From Mycoplasma bradburyae (GTDB lineage Bacteria > Bacillota_I > Bacilli_A > Mycoplasmatales > Mycoplasmoidaceae), in the NCBI RefSeq assembly GCF_024338845.1, contig NZ_CP101414.1, positions 620,001 to 684,000 on the forward strand: DNA of 64,000 bases, given 5' to 3'. Positions within the stretch are counted from its first letter, which is position 1. Each line of letters starts with the position of its first letter. The notes beneath the pieces were generated by a model that ran no database searches, was not told the DNA's origin, and worked only from the letters and a program-made list of their open reading frames with translations. Made by a program: the position numbers and the translations under genes. Positions 12,509 through 22,735 of this stretch are shown one piece after another.

Positions 12509-13819
12509 TTAATTTATATTAGCTTCAGTTGGTTGGGTTTCATTTCTTACGATCTCTATCAGTTTAACTTTTGTATCTTCATCATATTTTAAGTATTTTA
12601 CAGTCATAAAATCATCGTAGTATATATCATTTTCAAACCTTGCGTTATGCTCTTTATTGTTATTGATATAATCCAATAATTTTATATTCTTCTTAACATT
12701 AATACTAGGGTTAATGTATTTATGTAAGAAAGCTTGTGCATTGATCGATGAATCAACCATTCAAGTGTAAGCATTAATTTCTTGAATATTACCAACCTCG
12801 TCTTGTTCATCATAAATCTGACCAACAAGTTGTTCTAGAAGATCTTCCATAGTAATGATTCCGATTGATTCGTAATCATTAAAATTATTAACAACAATAG
12901 CTATTTGAACTCTATTACGTTTCATTAAACGTAAAACTTTATCAAGTTTGTAATCAACTAAAACATATAGCGGATCAGTTAGGTATTCAAGTCAATTATC
13001 TTCATCTTTGTTTTCTACAATACTTAGATAATCTTTTAAATGCAATACACCTATTGTTTTATTTTCATCATTAACAATAGGTATTCTTGAAACATTATCA
13101 GTTAAGAAGTGTTTTTTTATTAATGAAATTGAGCTGTGCTGGTTAGCATATGTAACTTCTTTTCAATCAACAAAAACTTGATTAATTGATATTTCGTCAA
13201 AGTTTATCGCGTTTTTTACCAACAAAGCCTCATCATCTTCTAAAACACCTTCTTTCTTAATTTCATCAATAAAGAAAGAAACTTCTTTTTCGCTCGTTTG
13301 AGTATTCGAATATTTTCTAAAAATCTTAGATATTATATAAGTTATCGGAAAAACTAAATAATAAAAGAAGATCATTAAAAAACTAAATAATAAGACTGTT
13401 TTTATTGGTCTAAATTTAGCAATCGATTTCGGAACTATTTCACCAATAAATAAAGTTACTAAAGTAGTAACAAAGACAGCAATAGACGAACCAACAGCTT
13501 GGTTACTAATGATCTTATTGAATAATAATGTAGAAAGCGTAGAAATGATAATATTCGCTAAATTATTACAAATCAAAATTGTTGAGAGTGTTAAGGTAAA
13601 ATTCTTAATTAACTTATTAACAATTCTTGTTTTTAATTTTCCTTGAATATTATGTTCTTTTATATATCCGTTCCATTTAAAGCCAGTCAAACTTGTAAAT
13701 GCTGTTTCAGAGGCCGAAAACACAACAGAAATCAATAAAAAAATAAATATTAGCACTCCATAAAGCACATATATGCCTACGGCACTAGTATCCGTGACGG
13801 ATGGACTATCAGATGTCAT
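12509..13819 (-). CDS. CNNM/CorC-type membrane protein with CBS domains (hemolysin C family)
   Basis: The 436-residue protein has an N-terminal DUF21 (CNNM) membrane domain with about four transmembrane helices (residues 12-180). FSASETAFTSL and GEIVPKSIAK are the diagnostic motifs. A CBS pair (residues about 215-345, SRIPIVNDE and IGIITMEDLLEQLVG) and a C-terminal CorC_HlyC-like domain follow. Relatives act in magnesium/cobalt homeostasis; the hemolysin label is historical. Two or more Trp codons are TGA. It is followed within 5 bases by ktrB, suggesting a cation-homeostasis transcript. Confidence 0.88.
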
Positions 13820-13938
13820 ATAATTTAATTATTAAATTATAGATAATTATATTATATTTATTCATTAGATTCTAGCTATAGAATTTTAAACTGTTTTAAT
13901 AGTTAGAATTTGTGTCATTAATAAAAATTAATAATTTT

Positions 13939-13944
13939 TATAAT
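13939..13944 (+). promoter_or_regulatory. -10 box for the deoxynucleoside kinase pair
   Basis: A perfect TATAAT lies 37 bases before the proposed TTG start at 13981, in the divergent spacer after the CBS-protein start. No good -35 was found. The AAAGGGG at 13966-13972 is the likely ribosome-binding site. Confidence 0.45.
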
Positions 13945-13980
13945 ATTAACTAACTTAAAATAAAAAAAGGGGTGCTTGAT

Positions 13981-14628
13981 TTGTTAATTGGAATAAGCGG
14001 CATGGTTGCTAGCGGAAAAAGTGTTCTATCTAAAAGAATTCATGATCACTATAAAACTTCTATGTTTTTAAAAGAATTTAAAGAAAATGATATTGTTTTT
14101 AATAAGTTCTTGGAATGGTTATATGAAAAACAACCTAATACCGAAATAAGTTTTCAGGCTTATATATGCGAAAACCATTCTACAAAAATGGAAGAGATAT
14201 GAGAAGAATATAAGAAGGCGAATAAGAATCCTAAAACAGATCATATTATTATTGATCGTTTTTGCGTAGAGCATAATATTTTTGCTACATTGATTTTATC
14301 TAAAAAAGGAGAAAAATTCCTTAAGGCATATCAAGCAATGTTTGATAGCATGATTGATGAAAATGAAATTCCTGATTTGGCTATTTTTTTGGATGTAGAT
14401 TTTGATAATTTCAAAAAAAGATTATTTTTAAGAAATCGAGAAGTTGAAGTGGAAAACTTTGATAAAAATTTAGATTATTGAAAAGAATTACATAAAATTT
14501 ACCGTAAAAACTTCGAATTTTTATGTGAAAAGTATAAAGTTAAAACATATTTTATTAATACAAATAATATGACTGAAGAAGAAGTTTTTCATAAAGCTGT
14601 AGAAATTATAGATAATCATAAGAAATAA
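13981..14628 (+). CDS. Deoxynucleoside kinase (dAK/dGK type), first paralogue
   Basis: This kinase phosphorylates salvaged deoxynucleosides, essential in an organism without de novo nucleotide synthesis. The 215-residue frame uses TGA for Trp. The P-loop SGMVASGKS is at the N-terminus, DRFCVEHNIFA matches the DRS substrate-binding motif, and RLFLRNREVE is the Arg-rich lid. I chose TTG 13981 because AAAGGGG lies about 8 bases upstream and the start then matches the paralogue (MLIGISGMVASGK vs MLIAISGMVASGK). GTG 13972 is the alternative but would overlap the ribosome-binding site. Substrate specificity cannot be read from the sequence. Confidence 0.9.
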
Positions 14629-14630
14629 TT

Positions 14631-15269
14631 ATGTTGATCGCAATAAGTGGAATGGTTGCTAGTGGAAAATCTAGTCTTTCTAAACGTTTGTTTTCTTACT
14701 TTAGTAATTCAAAAATTTTACTTGAGTATGAAGAAAACGATAAAGTATTTAGTCAATTCTTAGAATGACTATATAACAAAAATGGTTCAATTGATTTCGC
14801 TTTTCAATCTTACATAGTACAAAACTATTCAAGAAACCTTAAACAAGCATTGAATGAAAAACATGATTACATCTTTGCTGACCGATTTAATCAAGAACAC
14901 TTTATTTTTGCTAAAAACAAACTCACATTAAAACCTAAAAAATATCTAAGAGCATATGAAGCGCTATTTGATGTTTTAATATCAGAAGATAAACTTCCTG
15001 ATTTGGTTATTTATTTAGACTTCAATTTCGAAGAATTTAAGAAAAGAATTTTTAAAAGAAATCGATTAGTTGAAACAACTACTTTTGAGAATAATTTAGA
15101 TTATTGAAAACATCTTCATCAGATATACAAACAAGAATTTATAAACCAACAAAAGAAATTTAATTTTAATGTCGTTTATTTAGATACAAACAATAAAAAT
15201 GAAGAAGAAGTTTTTAATGAAGCAATAAATATAATTAAGCGATATAAACAAAATAAAAACGAGAATTAA
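14631..15269 (+). CDS. Deoxynucleoside kinase (dAK/dGK type), second paralogue
   Basis: This 212-residue paralogue of the preceding gene follows after 2 bases. It has the P-loop SGMVASGKS, the DRFNQEHFIFA motif, the RIFKRNRLVE lid and a conserved LDYWK segment whose Trp is TGA. The proteins align along their whole length with substantial divergence, so the duplication is old. By analogy with the tandem Lactobacillus dAK/dGK and dCK/dGK subunits they could form a heterodimer with split specificity; that is inference. The stop codon lies in the loop of the downstream terminator hairpin. Confidence 0.9.
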
Positions 15270-15285
15270 TCTCGTTTTTTATTAT
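15255..15285. terminator. Bidirectional terminator between the kinases and clpB
   Basis: AAAACGAG (15256-15263) pairs with CTCGTTTT (15271-15278) around a 7-base loop. T-rich runs follow on both strands. It overlaps the stop codon of the second kinase on the plus strand and lies just after the clpB stop on the minus strand, so it can serve both convergent units. Confidence 0.8.
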
Positions 15286-15309
15286 TTTTACCGCGTATTT
15301 TTAATATTT

Positions 15310-17463
15310 TTAAGAAACAGTTTTTTTGTAATTGGAGATAGTTAATTCATTAGTTTGACTATCTACACTACAGATATATGAGTTGTTTTTCTCAAGTTTA
15401 TTTTCAAGTATTTTTTTAGCCAAAAAATTCTCTACTTCTTTTTGAATATAACGTTTTAACGGTCTAGCTCCAAGAGTAGTGTTAGCTCCGTTTTTAGCAA
15501 CTCTTTCAATTACTTTTTTATCGAATGTAACAGTTATTTGTTGTTCCTTAATTCTTATTGTTAATTCATTTAATAATTTTTCAGATATAGCAAATAAGTC
15601 TTTGTCATTTAAAGCTCTGAAAGTGACTAATTCATCAATTCTATTAAGCAATTCAGGACGCATCACTTTCTTTAAATCTTCAATAGTCTTACTTGGATTA
15701 TTAGCTAATATATGTTCAGCACCGATATTAGAAGTCATAATTATTATTGTGTTTTTGAAATTAACTAATCTATTGTGATTATCAGTTAATTGACCATCAT
15801 CTAATATTTGCAGCAATATATTAAGAACATCTGGATGCGCTTTTTCTATTTCATCAAATAAAACAACAGCATATGGCTTAGTTCTTATAGCATCAGATAA
15901 CACACCTGGTTGATCATATCCAACATATCCAGGAGGTGAACCAATTAGCTTATCTACAGAATGTCGTTCCATAAATTCTGACATATCAATTCTTATCATT
16001 GCTTTTTCATTATCGAATAAACAATAAGCAAGTTTTTTAGCTACTTCAGTTTTACCAACACCTGTAGGTCCTAGGAATAAGAATGAACCAATCGGACGAT
16101 TAGGATCGTTTATTTGTGCTCTACCTCTAAGCACCGCATCTGATACAGTTTGAATTGCATGATCTTGTCCTTTTACATATTTAGATAGGTCATTTTTAAG
16201 GTTTAATAATTTTTGTTGTTCAGATGCAACTAATTTAGTTAATGGTATTTTTGTAGCTTGAGAAATTACTTCTGCAATTTCAACTCTTGAAATAGAAGTT
16301 TTTATCAAATTCTCGGTAAAATTAGCCAATTCTTTGCTCTTAGCTTCAATTTCTGCTTGTCTTTTTGGAATCTCTAAATATAGTAATCTTGAAGCTTGAG
16401 TAAAGTCTCCTGAAATTTGATATTTTTCAACTTCAGCATTAATGTTAGCTAATTCTTCTTTTAATTTATTAATACGTTCATAAATTGTTTTTTGTTTATT
16501 TCATTTCTCAGTTAATTCATTCTTTTTGTCCGTTAGTACTTTAATTTCATTTTTTAATTGTTCTATTCTTCCTAACTTAGCATTGTTAACATTCTCTTTT
16601 TTTTCTTGTTCTAAAGCAGCAAGTTCTGTGCTTGAATAAATAATTTTTTGTTTAATGCTATCTAATTCTGGTGGCAATGAATGAATTAATGTCTTTATTT
16701 TAGCTGCAGCTTCATCAATTAAGTCGATAGCTTTATCTGGTAAGTAACGATCAGAAATGTATCTAGAAGACATTTCAACAGCAGCAACTAATGCATCGTC
16801 ATAAATTCTTACTTTATGAAAGGCTTCTCATCTTTCTTTAAGGCCTCTCATAATTGTTAATGCTTCTTGTTTAGAAGGTTCATTAACTAAAATCTTTTGC
16901 ATTCTACGTTCAAGAGCGCCGTCGTTTTCAATATATTTTCGATATTCATCAATTGTTGTTGCTCCAATAACCTTGATTTCACCTCTAGCCATCATAGGTT
17001 TCAAAATATTTGCAGCATCCATTGCTGAGTTAGATGAATTTTTACCCATTCCTACTAATTGGTGAATTTCATCGATAAATAAAACAATTTTTCCGTCCGA
17101 ATCTTTTACTTCTTTTAAAATTTTAGTTAATCGTTCTTCAAATGATCCTTGGTATTTAGTTCCTGCTATTAAAGATGATAGGGATAATTCAATAACTTCG
17201 ACATCTTTTAGATTTTCTGGAACATCTCCATTAACTATCTTTCTAGCAAACCCTTCTACAATAGCTGTTTTACCGACACCTGGTTCCCCGATTAAAACTG
17301 GATTGTTTTTATTTTTTCTACTTAATATTTCTATTAGTCTTCTGATTTCTTCTTCTCTACCTATTGTAGGATCAATTGCGTTTCTCGCAATTTCATCATT
17401 AAGGTTTCTAGAAAACTTCTTTAAAACATTTTTTTCTTCATCTGGTGTAAAGCTTGCGAACAT
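15310..17463 (-). CDS. clpB: ClpB disaggregase lacking the N-terminal domain
   Basis: ClpB is a hexameric AAA+ unfoldase that rescues aggregated proteins, normally with DnaK. The 717-residue frame has two ATPase modules: Walker A GEPGVGKT (59-66) with LFIDEIHQ, and GPTGVGKT (about 465-472) with [11 protein letters not shown]. Between them is the coiled-coil M-domain (residues about 240-375). Length and the immediate start of module 1 show that the usual N-terminal Clp_N domain (about 150 residues) is absent, as in other mycoplasmas. A perfect CIRCE element lies 45 bases upstream, so HrcA heat-shock control is expected. Trp codons include TGA. Confidence 0.95.
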
Positions 17464-17494
17464 ATTTTTTACCTCGTGATCTTGCTATGAGTTA

Positions 17495-17534
17495 ATTATA
17501 ACAAAAATTAGCACTCGTTGGTAAAGAGTGCTAA
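17495..17534 (-). promoter_or_regulatory. CIRCE operator and -10 box of clpB
   Basis: A perfect CIRCE inverted repeat, TTAGCACTC-N9-GAGTGCTAA, occupies 17508-17534. On the minus strand TATAAT (17500-17495) follows it, with TTTACC (17525-17520) inside the operator as a possible -35 (19-base spacer). HrcA bound here would cover the promoter. CIRCE sequence and HrcA repression are established; the exact promoter is inferred. Confidence 0.92.
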
Positions 17535-17555
17535 TTTTTGTTGATAGAAACTTTT

Positions 17556-17576
17556 AATAAGACTTTTAGTCTTATT
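17556..17576. other. Hairpin between rnc and clpB
   Basis: AATAAGACT (17556-17564) and AGTCTTATT (17568-17576) form a perfect 9-bp stem with a 3-base loop, just after the rnc stop. The T-run (TTTTTA) lies on the plus-strand side only, where no gene is being transcribed. It may still mark the 3' end of the rnc transcript; its role is unclear. Confidence 0.4.
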
Positions 17577-17577
17577 T

Positions 17578-19659
17578 TTATACCTTAAGTTTGCCGTGGA
17601 ACTTGCTTATAGCGTCTTTTGCTGCTCGTATTTCGGCTCGGTGAGTATTAATATCAACTCCTTGCCCGTACATAATCCCGCCAGCATAAAGATTTACATA
17701 ATAAAGATTGCTTTCTGGATCAAATCTTTTTTCGTAATGAATCTTCATATTTAAACCAGTAGAATGAATAATTTCTTGAAAGATTGATTTGTAATCAATA
17801 GTTTCAACTAATTCACCTTTTGAATAATAACCAATAATTGTATCGTTTAGAATTCTTTTAACAAAATATTCACCTTGATCTAAGAAAGCAGCACCAATAA
17901 ATGATTCAAAAATATCTTCTAATATTTTAGGTGATAAAGGAGTTGTTTTTAATCCGTAACCTACTTTAATATAATCAATAAGTTCAAGTTGTGTAGCAGC
18001 TTTAATTAATGTTTTTGATTGGATGATTTTTATTCTATCCTTAGTCATTTCACCTTCGTTTGATTCTGAAAGGTTATATAAATATTCAGCTACTACTTTA
18101 TTAATAATTGCATCACCTAAGAATTCTAATCTTTGATAGTTATAGTTCAACTTCATTTCATTAGAATATGAATTATGCGTTAATGCTTGTTCGTAAATAT
18201 CTTTATCATTAGTAATAATACCGCATTTCTTAAGTAATAATTCGATATCTTTAGGCTCTTCTTTTACATAAAATAAAGTATCTTGATCATCAATACCTTT
18301 ATTAAAATCAGTGAAATCATCCTGTTTTAAATTGTCATAAATAATCGGATAATTATCTTTAATGTAATTAGTTATTTTATCGATTTCTTGTTCGGTTATA
18401 CTTTGTTGATTACCAAAAAAATTATCATCAACTTTATTAACTATATCCGAACTAGCGCCATTAATAAAGTTACGATCTCGCTTGTTATAAATTTTACGAT
18501 TTGAGTTTTGAAAAGATCTTTTTCTTTTATTAAAGAATGGTTTTTTCTTATAGTTTTTTTCTATTTCTTGATTAGTGTTATTTTCTTCTAATACAAGCTG
18601 TTTTTGATCAGTGTTTTCTGATAATAATTCTTGTTTGTTAGAAAAGTCAAAAAGATTGTTTATGTCAAGTTTTCCAGAATTAGAATCAACTGGGTTTTTA
18701 TCAAAATTTTGATCTTGTTTTTTTGATAAATTAGAACGGAAGTTTTTCTTGAATTTATGTCTTTTTGTTGATGGTTTTAAATTTTTTCAATTATTTTCTT
18801 GATTAATTGGATCATCGATCGCTAATTGTAATTCAACAGTTTTATCTTCAGCTAATTTATCTAAAATTTCTCTGTTGTTTTTAGTTTCAATAATCGTAAC
18901 AACTTCGTTACTTCTAATTTTAATTGGTTTGATATTTTTTCTGTTACGGTTTTTAGTTTGTCTGTTTTTATTAGAGTTAAACGAATTAGGTTGGTTAGTT
19001 TTTTCAACATCATTAGAATCGTTTAATTTTATTTGTTTGATTATTGTTTTTGTCGGATTTAATTGTTCTGAATTATTGCTAAGTTTGATTTCATCATCAA
19101 CAATATTAGAATTCTGTGCTTTAGGATTAGAACTAGTTAAACCGAATTGATTTTTATTAACTTCGTAACTTTTCTTAAGAATTAAACTCATGTTTAAACT
19201 AGGGTTAGAAGGTAATTCAATATTACTTGTGTTTAAACTTGGTTTTTCTTCTATATTTTTGTTGTTGAAGTGTTTAATATTAGTCTTAGAGTTTTTCTTG
19301 CTAGCAGAAAAATTATTGCGGTTTTTCTTTTGATTAGTCTTATTTTGTTTTGAATTCTTATTATGATTTTTATTTTTCTTAGAATTATCGATAGAACCTG
19401 GTCTAATTTTCTTAGCTTCGCGAGCTTTTTGTTCCCTCATTTTTAATTCATAATCAGGATCGTTAATTGCAATTGGTTTTTCTGTGTGTTTTTTACGCGT
19501 TACACCAAGTTGATGTAAATATCCACTAGATAATGATCTAGAACCATAATTTCTAGCTACTGGTTTATCTTCTTTTTGAACTACTGTTTTCTTATTAGAA
19601 TTGTTTATTTTCTTTGAATTTCGATTGTTTTTTGTAGTATTTCTTTGTTTATTGTCCAT
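17578..19659 (-). CDS. rnc: RNase III with a ~470-residue Asn/Lys-rich N-terminal extension
   Basis: The frame from ATG 19659 to TAA 17578 is open for 694 codons when TGA 18787-18789 is read as Trp; I found no TAA or TAG inside. Residues about 470-693 are a complete RNase [12 protein letters not shown] carries the catalytic Glu/Asp, [17 protein letters not shown] is the second active-site block, and a dsRBD starts at DYKSIFQEI. RNase III cleaves double-stranded RNA in rRNA and mRNA processing. The first ~470 residues are low-complexity, Asn/Lys/Ser/Gln-rich and basic, with a more structured patch near residues 40-90 ([15 protein letters not shown]). No ATG occurs between about 18786 and the core, which argues against a separate short rnc. 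Confidence 0.85.
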
Positions 19660-19704
19660 AAATATGTCTTATATCTTAAATTAATGGGCAATTTACTAGT
19701 TAAT

Positions 19705-20691
19705 TTAATTCAAAAAAGCAGAACAATCTTCAGTTATTTTTTCAATTAAATTATTTAGTAAACTTTCGTGAGCTAAACGAATTGTTGAATAAAATTGTTT
19801 AGCATCTGCTGATCCGTGCGTTTTTAAAACTAATTGTTTAAGCCCTAAAACAATTGCGCCAGCATTGTTTTTATAGTCAAATGTTTTAGTTATTTGATAA
19901 ATAACATTTGCTGAGAATAATGCTCCCAGTGGGTTAATTTTATAATTTTTCTTTAAAATTTTGCCAACAGATTTTAATGCTCCTTCTAAAGATTTTAAAA
20001 CAAGGTTACCAGAATAACCATCACTTACTAATAAATCACATTCACGATCAATCAAACCACGTGGTTCTATAAAACCTTTAAAATTGATTGTTTGATCGTT
20101 TTGCAACAAATCATAAGCTTTTTGATGGTATTCAAAACCTTTAAGTTTTTCTGTACCAATGTTCAAAACACCAACTTCTGGTTGGTATTTTAAAACATTA
20201 ACAATAAAAGTATTAGCCATCTTAGCTAAATAATATAATTCTTCGCCGTTAAATTCTTTGTTCGCACCTACATCCAAAAAATAAAAACCTTTTTTATCAG
20301 TTGTCGGAACATACGACATAAAACCAACTTTAACTTTTTGATTGATCTTTTGAATCATATTATAAGTTAAAGCGACATAAGCAGATGATGAACCTGCTGA
20401 GATAATCGTATCAACTTCTTTGTTTTTTAATAGTTCAATTGTTAAAAACATTGAACTATCTTTTTTTTTGTAAGCAGCAAAAACCGAATCATCCATACTA
20501 ATAGCATTAGTAGTATGAACGATACGATAATTTAAATATTTCTTACCTTTAACAAGAGGCTCAATATAATTTTTATCGCCAACCAAAACAAAAAAAAGAT
20601 TTTTATGTTTTTTTGCGTATTTTAACACTGCCTTGATTGCTTCACTAATCGGGTTTTCAAAACCCATACAATCAACTGCGATACGGAACAT
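19705..20691 (-). CDS. plsX: Phosphate acyltransferase PlsX
   Basis: PlsX makes acyl phosphate for the PlsY glycerol-3-phosphate acyltransferase in phospholipid synthesis. The 328-residue protein starts MFRIAVDCMGFENP, a variant of the family IAVDAMGGDxAP start. It contains VGDKNYIE, ISAGSSSAYVALTYN, YFLDVGANKEF and CDLLVSDGYSGNLVLKSLEG, all PlsX landmarks. The ATG overlaps the fakA stop by one base (TAATG). Coupling with FakA fits a route from exogenous fatty acids to acyl phosphate, which suits a mycoplasma that takes up host lipids. Confidence 0.93.
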   Translation of the reverse strand: MFRIAVDCMGFENPISEAIKAVLKYAKKHKNLFFVLVGDKNYIEPLVKGKKYLNYRIVHTTNAISMDDSVFAAYKKKDSSMFLTIELLKNKEVDTIISAGSSSAYVALTYNMIQKINQKVKVGFMSYVPTTDKKGFYFLDVGANKEFNGEELYYLAKMANTFIVNVLKYQPEVGVLNIGTEKLKGFEYHQKAYDLLQNDQTINFKGFIEPRGLIDRECDLLVSDGYSGNLVLKSLEGALKSVGKILKKNYKINPLGALFSANVIYQITKTFDYKNNAGAIVLGLKQLVLKTHGSADAKQFYSTIRLAHESLLNNLIEKITEDCSAFLN

Positions 20692-22415
20692 TATTGAACT
20701 CCTATGTAATATTGATACAGTTTTTGCGAACCATTAATTGATTCACAATAAATCCCAAATTTTTCAGATATCAATTTAACCACGGTTCTAACTTCGTTAC
20801 TTGATGTATTCTTACCATGGATAATCAGAATTAATTCAGGTTTTTTAACTTCTTGAACTAAATGACTGACAGTATCTAATAAACATTTATAAATATCACG
20901 ATCACTTACAACGATCTTTTTCTTAATGATACCGATGTAATCATCTTTAGATACTTTAAGGTGTGGATATTTAATGTTTTTAGCCGATGTTGAAATACAA
21001 GCAGATCCTGTTGATTTGATCATCTTATTTAGTAGCTTAACATTATTTTTTAAAGTATCAGAACGCATATAACCACTAATCGCGCTTAGTGATTCAATGA
21101 AATTTTGACAAGCAATTAACTCACAGTTAATATATTTTTTAATTTGTGAAATTGCTTCTCTAGCTGCTAATAATAAATTAGTATCATCTACAACAATAAT
21201 TACATTCTTAGACTTAACACGGTAGATATATTCAATGAAATCGCGAATGGTTGGATTGCCAGTTGCTGAAGTATCAATAAACTGATCAACATCGTAGTTT
21301 TGAACGATCATCTTACCTAAAACTCTTGAAGGAACTGTTGCGATGATTGCAGTTTCAGTTCTAAAGTTTTTAGCTTTAGATAGATCGATATTCATTAAGG
21401 CTTCAATATTCGCGGTTTTGTGATCATTATCAGCACCATCATCTTGTTTACGTTCAATTACCTGACGGTTCATGTTCTCAATTTTAATTTTTAAGAACTC
21501 ACCATATACTTGAGCGTGACGTAAAACAACATCTGGAGTTAGTGTATGAGCGTGAAGTTTGATGATCTCTTCGTCTTTGTTATTAATTAAAACTAAAGAT
21601 TCAACATCTTTTTCAATATCTTTTTTGAATTTCTTTTCATCAAACTTCTTCTTAGTTTGTTTATCTTCGGATTTTAATCCTAGTTTTAATAAAAACTCAG
21701 TACAGTAACCATGACCTTCTTCAACTAATTCTTGTTCAGCTTTAGTTGATAATGCCTTCTTATTAACAAACTGCTTATCGTTATTAACTTTAGAAAAGTC
21801 TTGAGTTAATTCAGCCAGCATCCCTTCTAAAAAAGATACTAAACCAAATCCACCAGAATCCACTACATTAGCAGTTTTTAATGCTGGTAACATCTTAGGA
21901 GTTTGTTCTAGTGCGTCTTTAGCATACTCAACAACTAACTCAAAAAGTTGTTCAACTGATTTAATCTTTTCTTCGTTTTTAATTAACTGTTCAGATGTTA
22001 ATCTAATAACAGTTAAAATCGTCCCTTCAACAGGAGATTGAATAACGCTATAAGCAACTTCTTTAGCTTCTTTAAAACAATTAATTAATTGCTTAATATC
22101 AATCTCATCTGCTTCTGGCAATAATTTAGTAAACCCTTTGATGATTTGACTAAAAATCACCCCAGAATTACCGCAAGCATTCATAAATAAACCTGTAGCA
22201 AAGACCTTACCAAGCTTTTGCATGGTCACAAAATTACCATCAGCGATCGTATCAACACCACCCTTCATAGTAATTTTCATATTAGTTCCTGTGTCACCAT
22301 CAGGAACTGGGAAAACATTTAAATTATTAATGTATTCATAACGTGTTGAAACAATATTATAACCCTCAATAAACATTGCTTGCAACTGTCTTGTGGTTAA
22401 TGAATCAGATGCCAT
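20691..22415 (-). CDS. fakA: Fatty acid kinase subunit A (DAK/DegV-associated kinase)
   Basis: FakA is the ATP-binding kinase subunit that phosphorylates fatty acids presented by a FakB (DegV) protein; FakB is not in this window. The 574-residue protein has an N-terminal DhaL-like kinase domain (residues about 1-200) with NVFPVPDGDTGTNM for Mg-ATP binding and SGVIFSQII. A middle linker and a C-terminal DUF1949-like region follow. Length matches the family (about 550). It overlaps plsX by one base, and the Asp23 gene precedes it by 10 bases, the conserved Firmicute order asp23-fakA. Confidence 0.9.
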   Translation of the reverse strand: MASDSLTTRQLQAMFIEGYNIVSTRYEYINNLNVFPVPDGDTGTNMKITMKGGVDTIADGNFVTMQKLGKVFATGLFMNACGNSGVIFSQIIKGFTKLLPEADEIDIKQLINCFKEAKEVAYSVIQSPVEGTILTVIRLTSEQLIKNEEKIKSVEQLFELVVEYAKDALEQTPKMLPALKTANVVDSGGFGLVSFLEGMLAELTQDFSKVNNDKQFVNKKALSTKAEQELVEEGHGYCTEFLLKLGLKSEDKQTKKKFDEKKFKKDIEKDVESLVLINNKDEEIIKLHAHTLTPDVVLRHAQVYGEFLKIKIENMNRQVIERKQDDGADNDHKTANIEALMNIDLSKAKNFRTETAIIATVPSRVLGKMIVQNYDVDQFIDTSATGNPTIRDFIEYIYRVKSKNVIIVVDDTNLLLAAREAISQIKKYINCELIACQNFIESLSAISGYMRSDTLKNNVKLLNKMIKSTGSACISTSAKNIKYPHLKVSKDDYIGIIKKKIVVSDRDIYKCLLDTVSHLVQEVKKPELILIIHGKNTSSNEVRTVVKLISEKFGIYCESINGSQKLYQYYIGVQ

Positions 22416-22425
22416 AAATAAATAT

Positions 22426-22698
22426 CTATCCTTTGATTTCTTTAATAATTAGATTTATAAAATATGGATGATGTTCATCCCAACGAGAAAGTTCATAATA
22501 AATGGTACTTTGAGCCATTAAACAGACTTGCGAAGGTCTGATGTCCCCTTTGCAAACAACTAATATTGTGATTGTATCGTTATCAATGGTAATATCTTCA
22601 TCGCTAAGTTCACCAGCAATTCCAGGTACTAATTTAATAACTTCTTTTAATAAACCCTTGATTAATGGGTCATTATATTTAGTTTTAGCTATTTCCAT
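22426..22698 (-). CDS. Asp23/Gls24 family small protein
   Basis: A 90-residue protein containing LLKEVIKLVPGIAGELS and a hydrophobic beta-strand core (ITIDNDTITILVVCKGD), typical of the Asp23/Gls24 (DUF322) family. In Firmicutes a member of this family commonly precedes fakA, and here it ends 10 bases before fakA. The family is linked to envelope and lipid homeostasis, but its molecular role is not settled. A second Asp23-like gene lies between efp and nusB. Confidence 0.82.
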   Translation of the reverse strand: MEIAKTKYNDPLIKGLLKEVIKLVPGIAGELSDEDITIDNDTITILVVCKGDIRPSQVCLMAQSTIYYELSRWDEHHPYFINLIIKEIKG

Positions 22699-22735
22699 TA
22701 TCTAACATTTTACCAAAATTAATTTTATTTAATGA

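Noticed and set aside
13972..13974. GTG start for the first deoxynucleoside kinase
   Set aside because: It would overlap the AAAGGGG ribosome-binding site; TTG 13981 has correct spacing and matches the paralogue's N-terminus.
18787..18789. TGA as the true stop of a separate Asn/Lys-rich protein upstream of rnc
   Set aside because: TGA encodes Trp in active sites elsewhere in the window (for example the PdhC DHRWIDG motif), so it is not a stop here.
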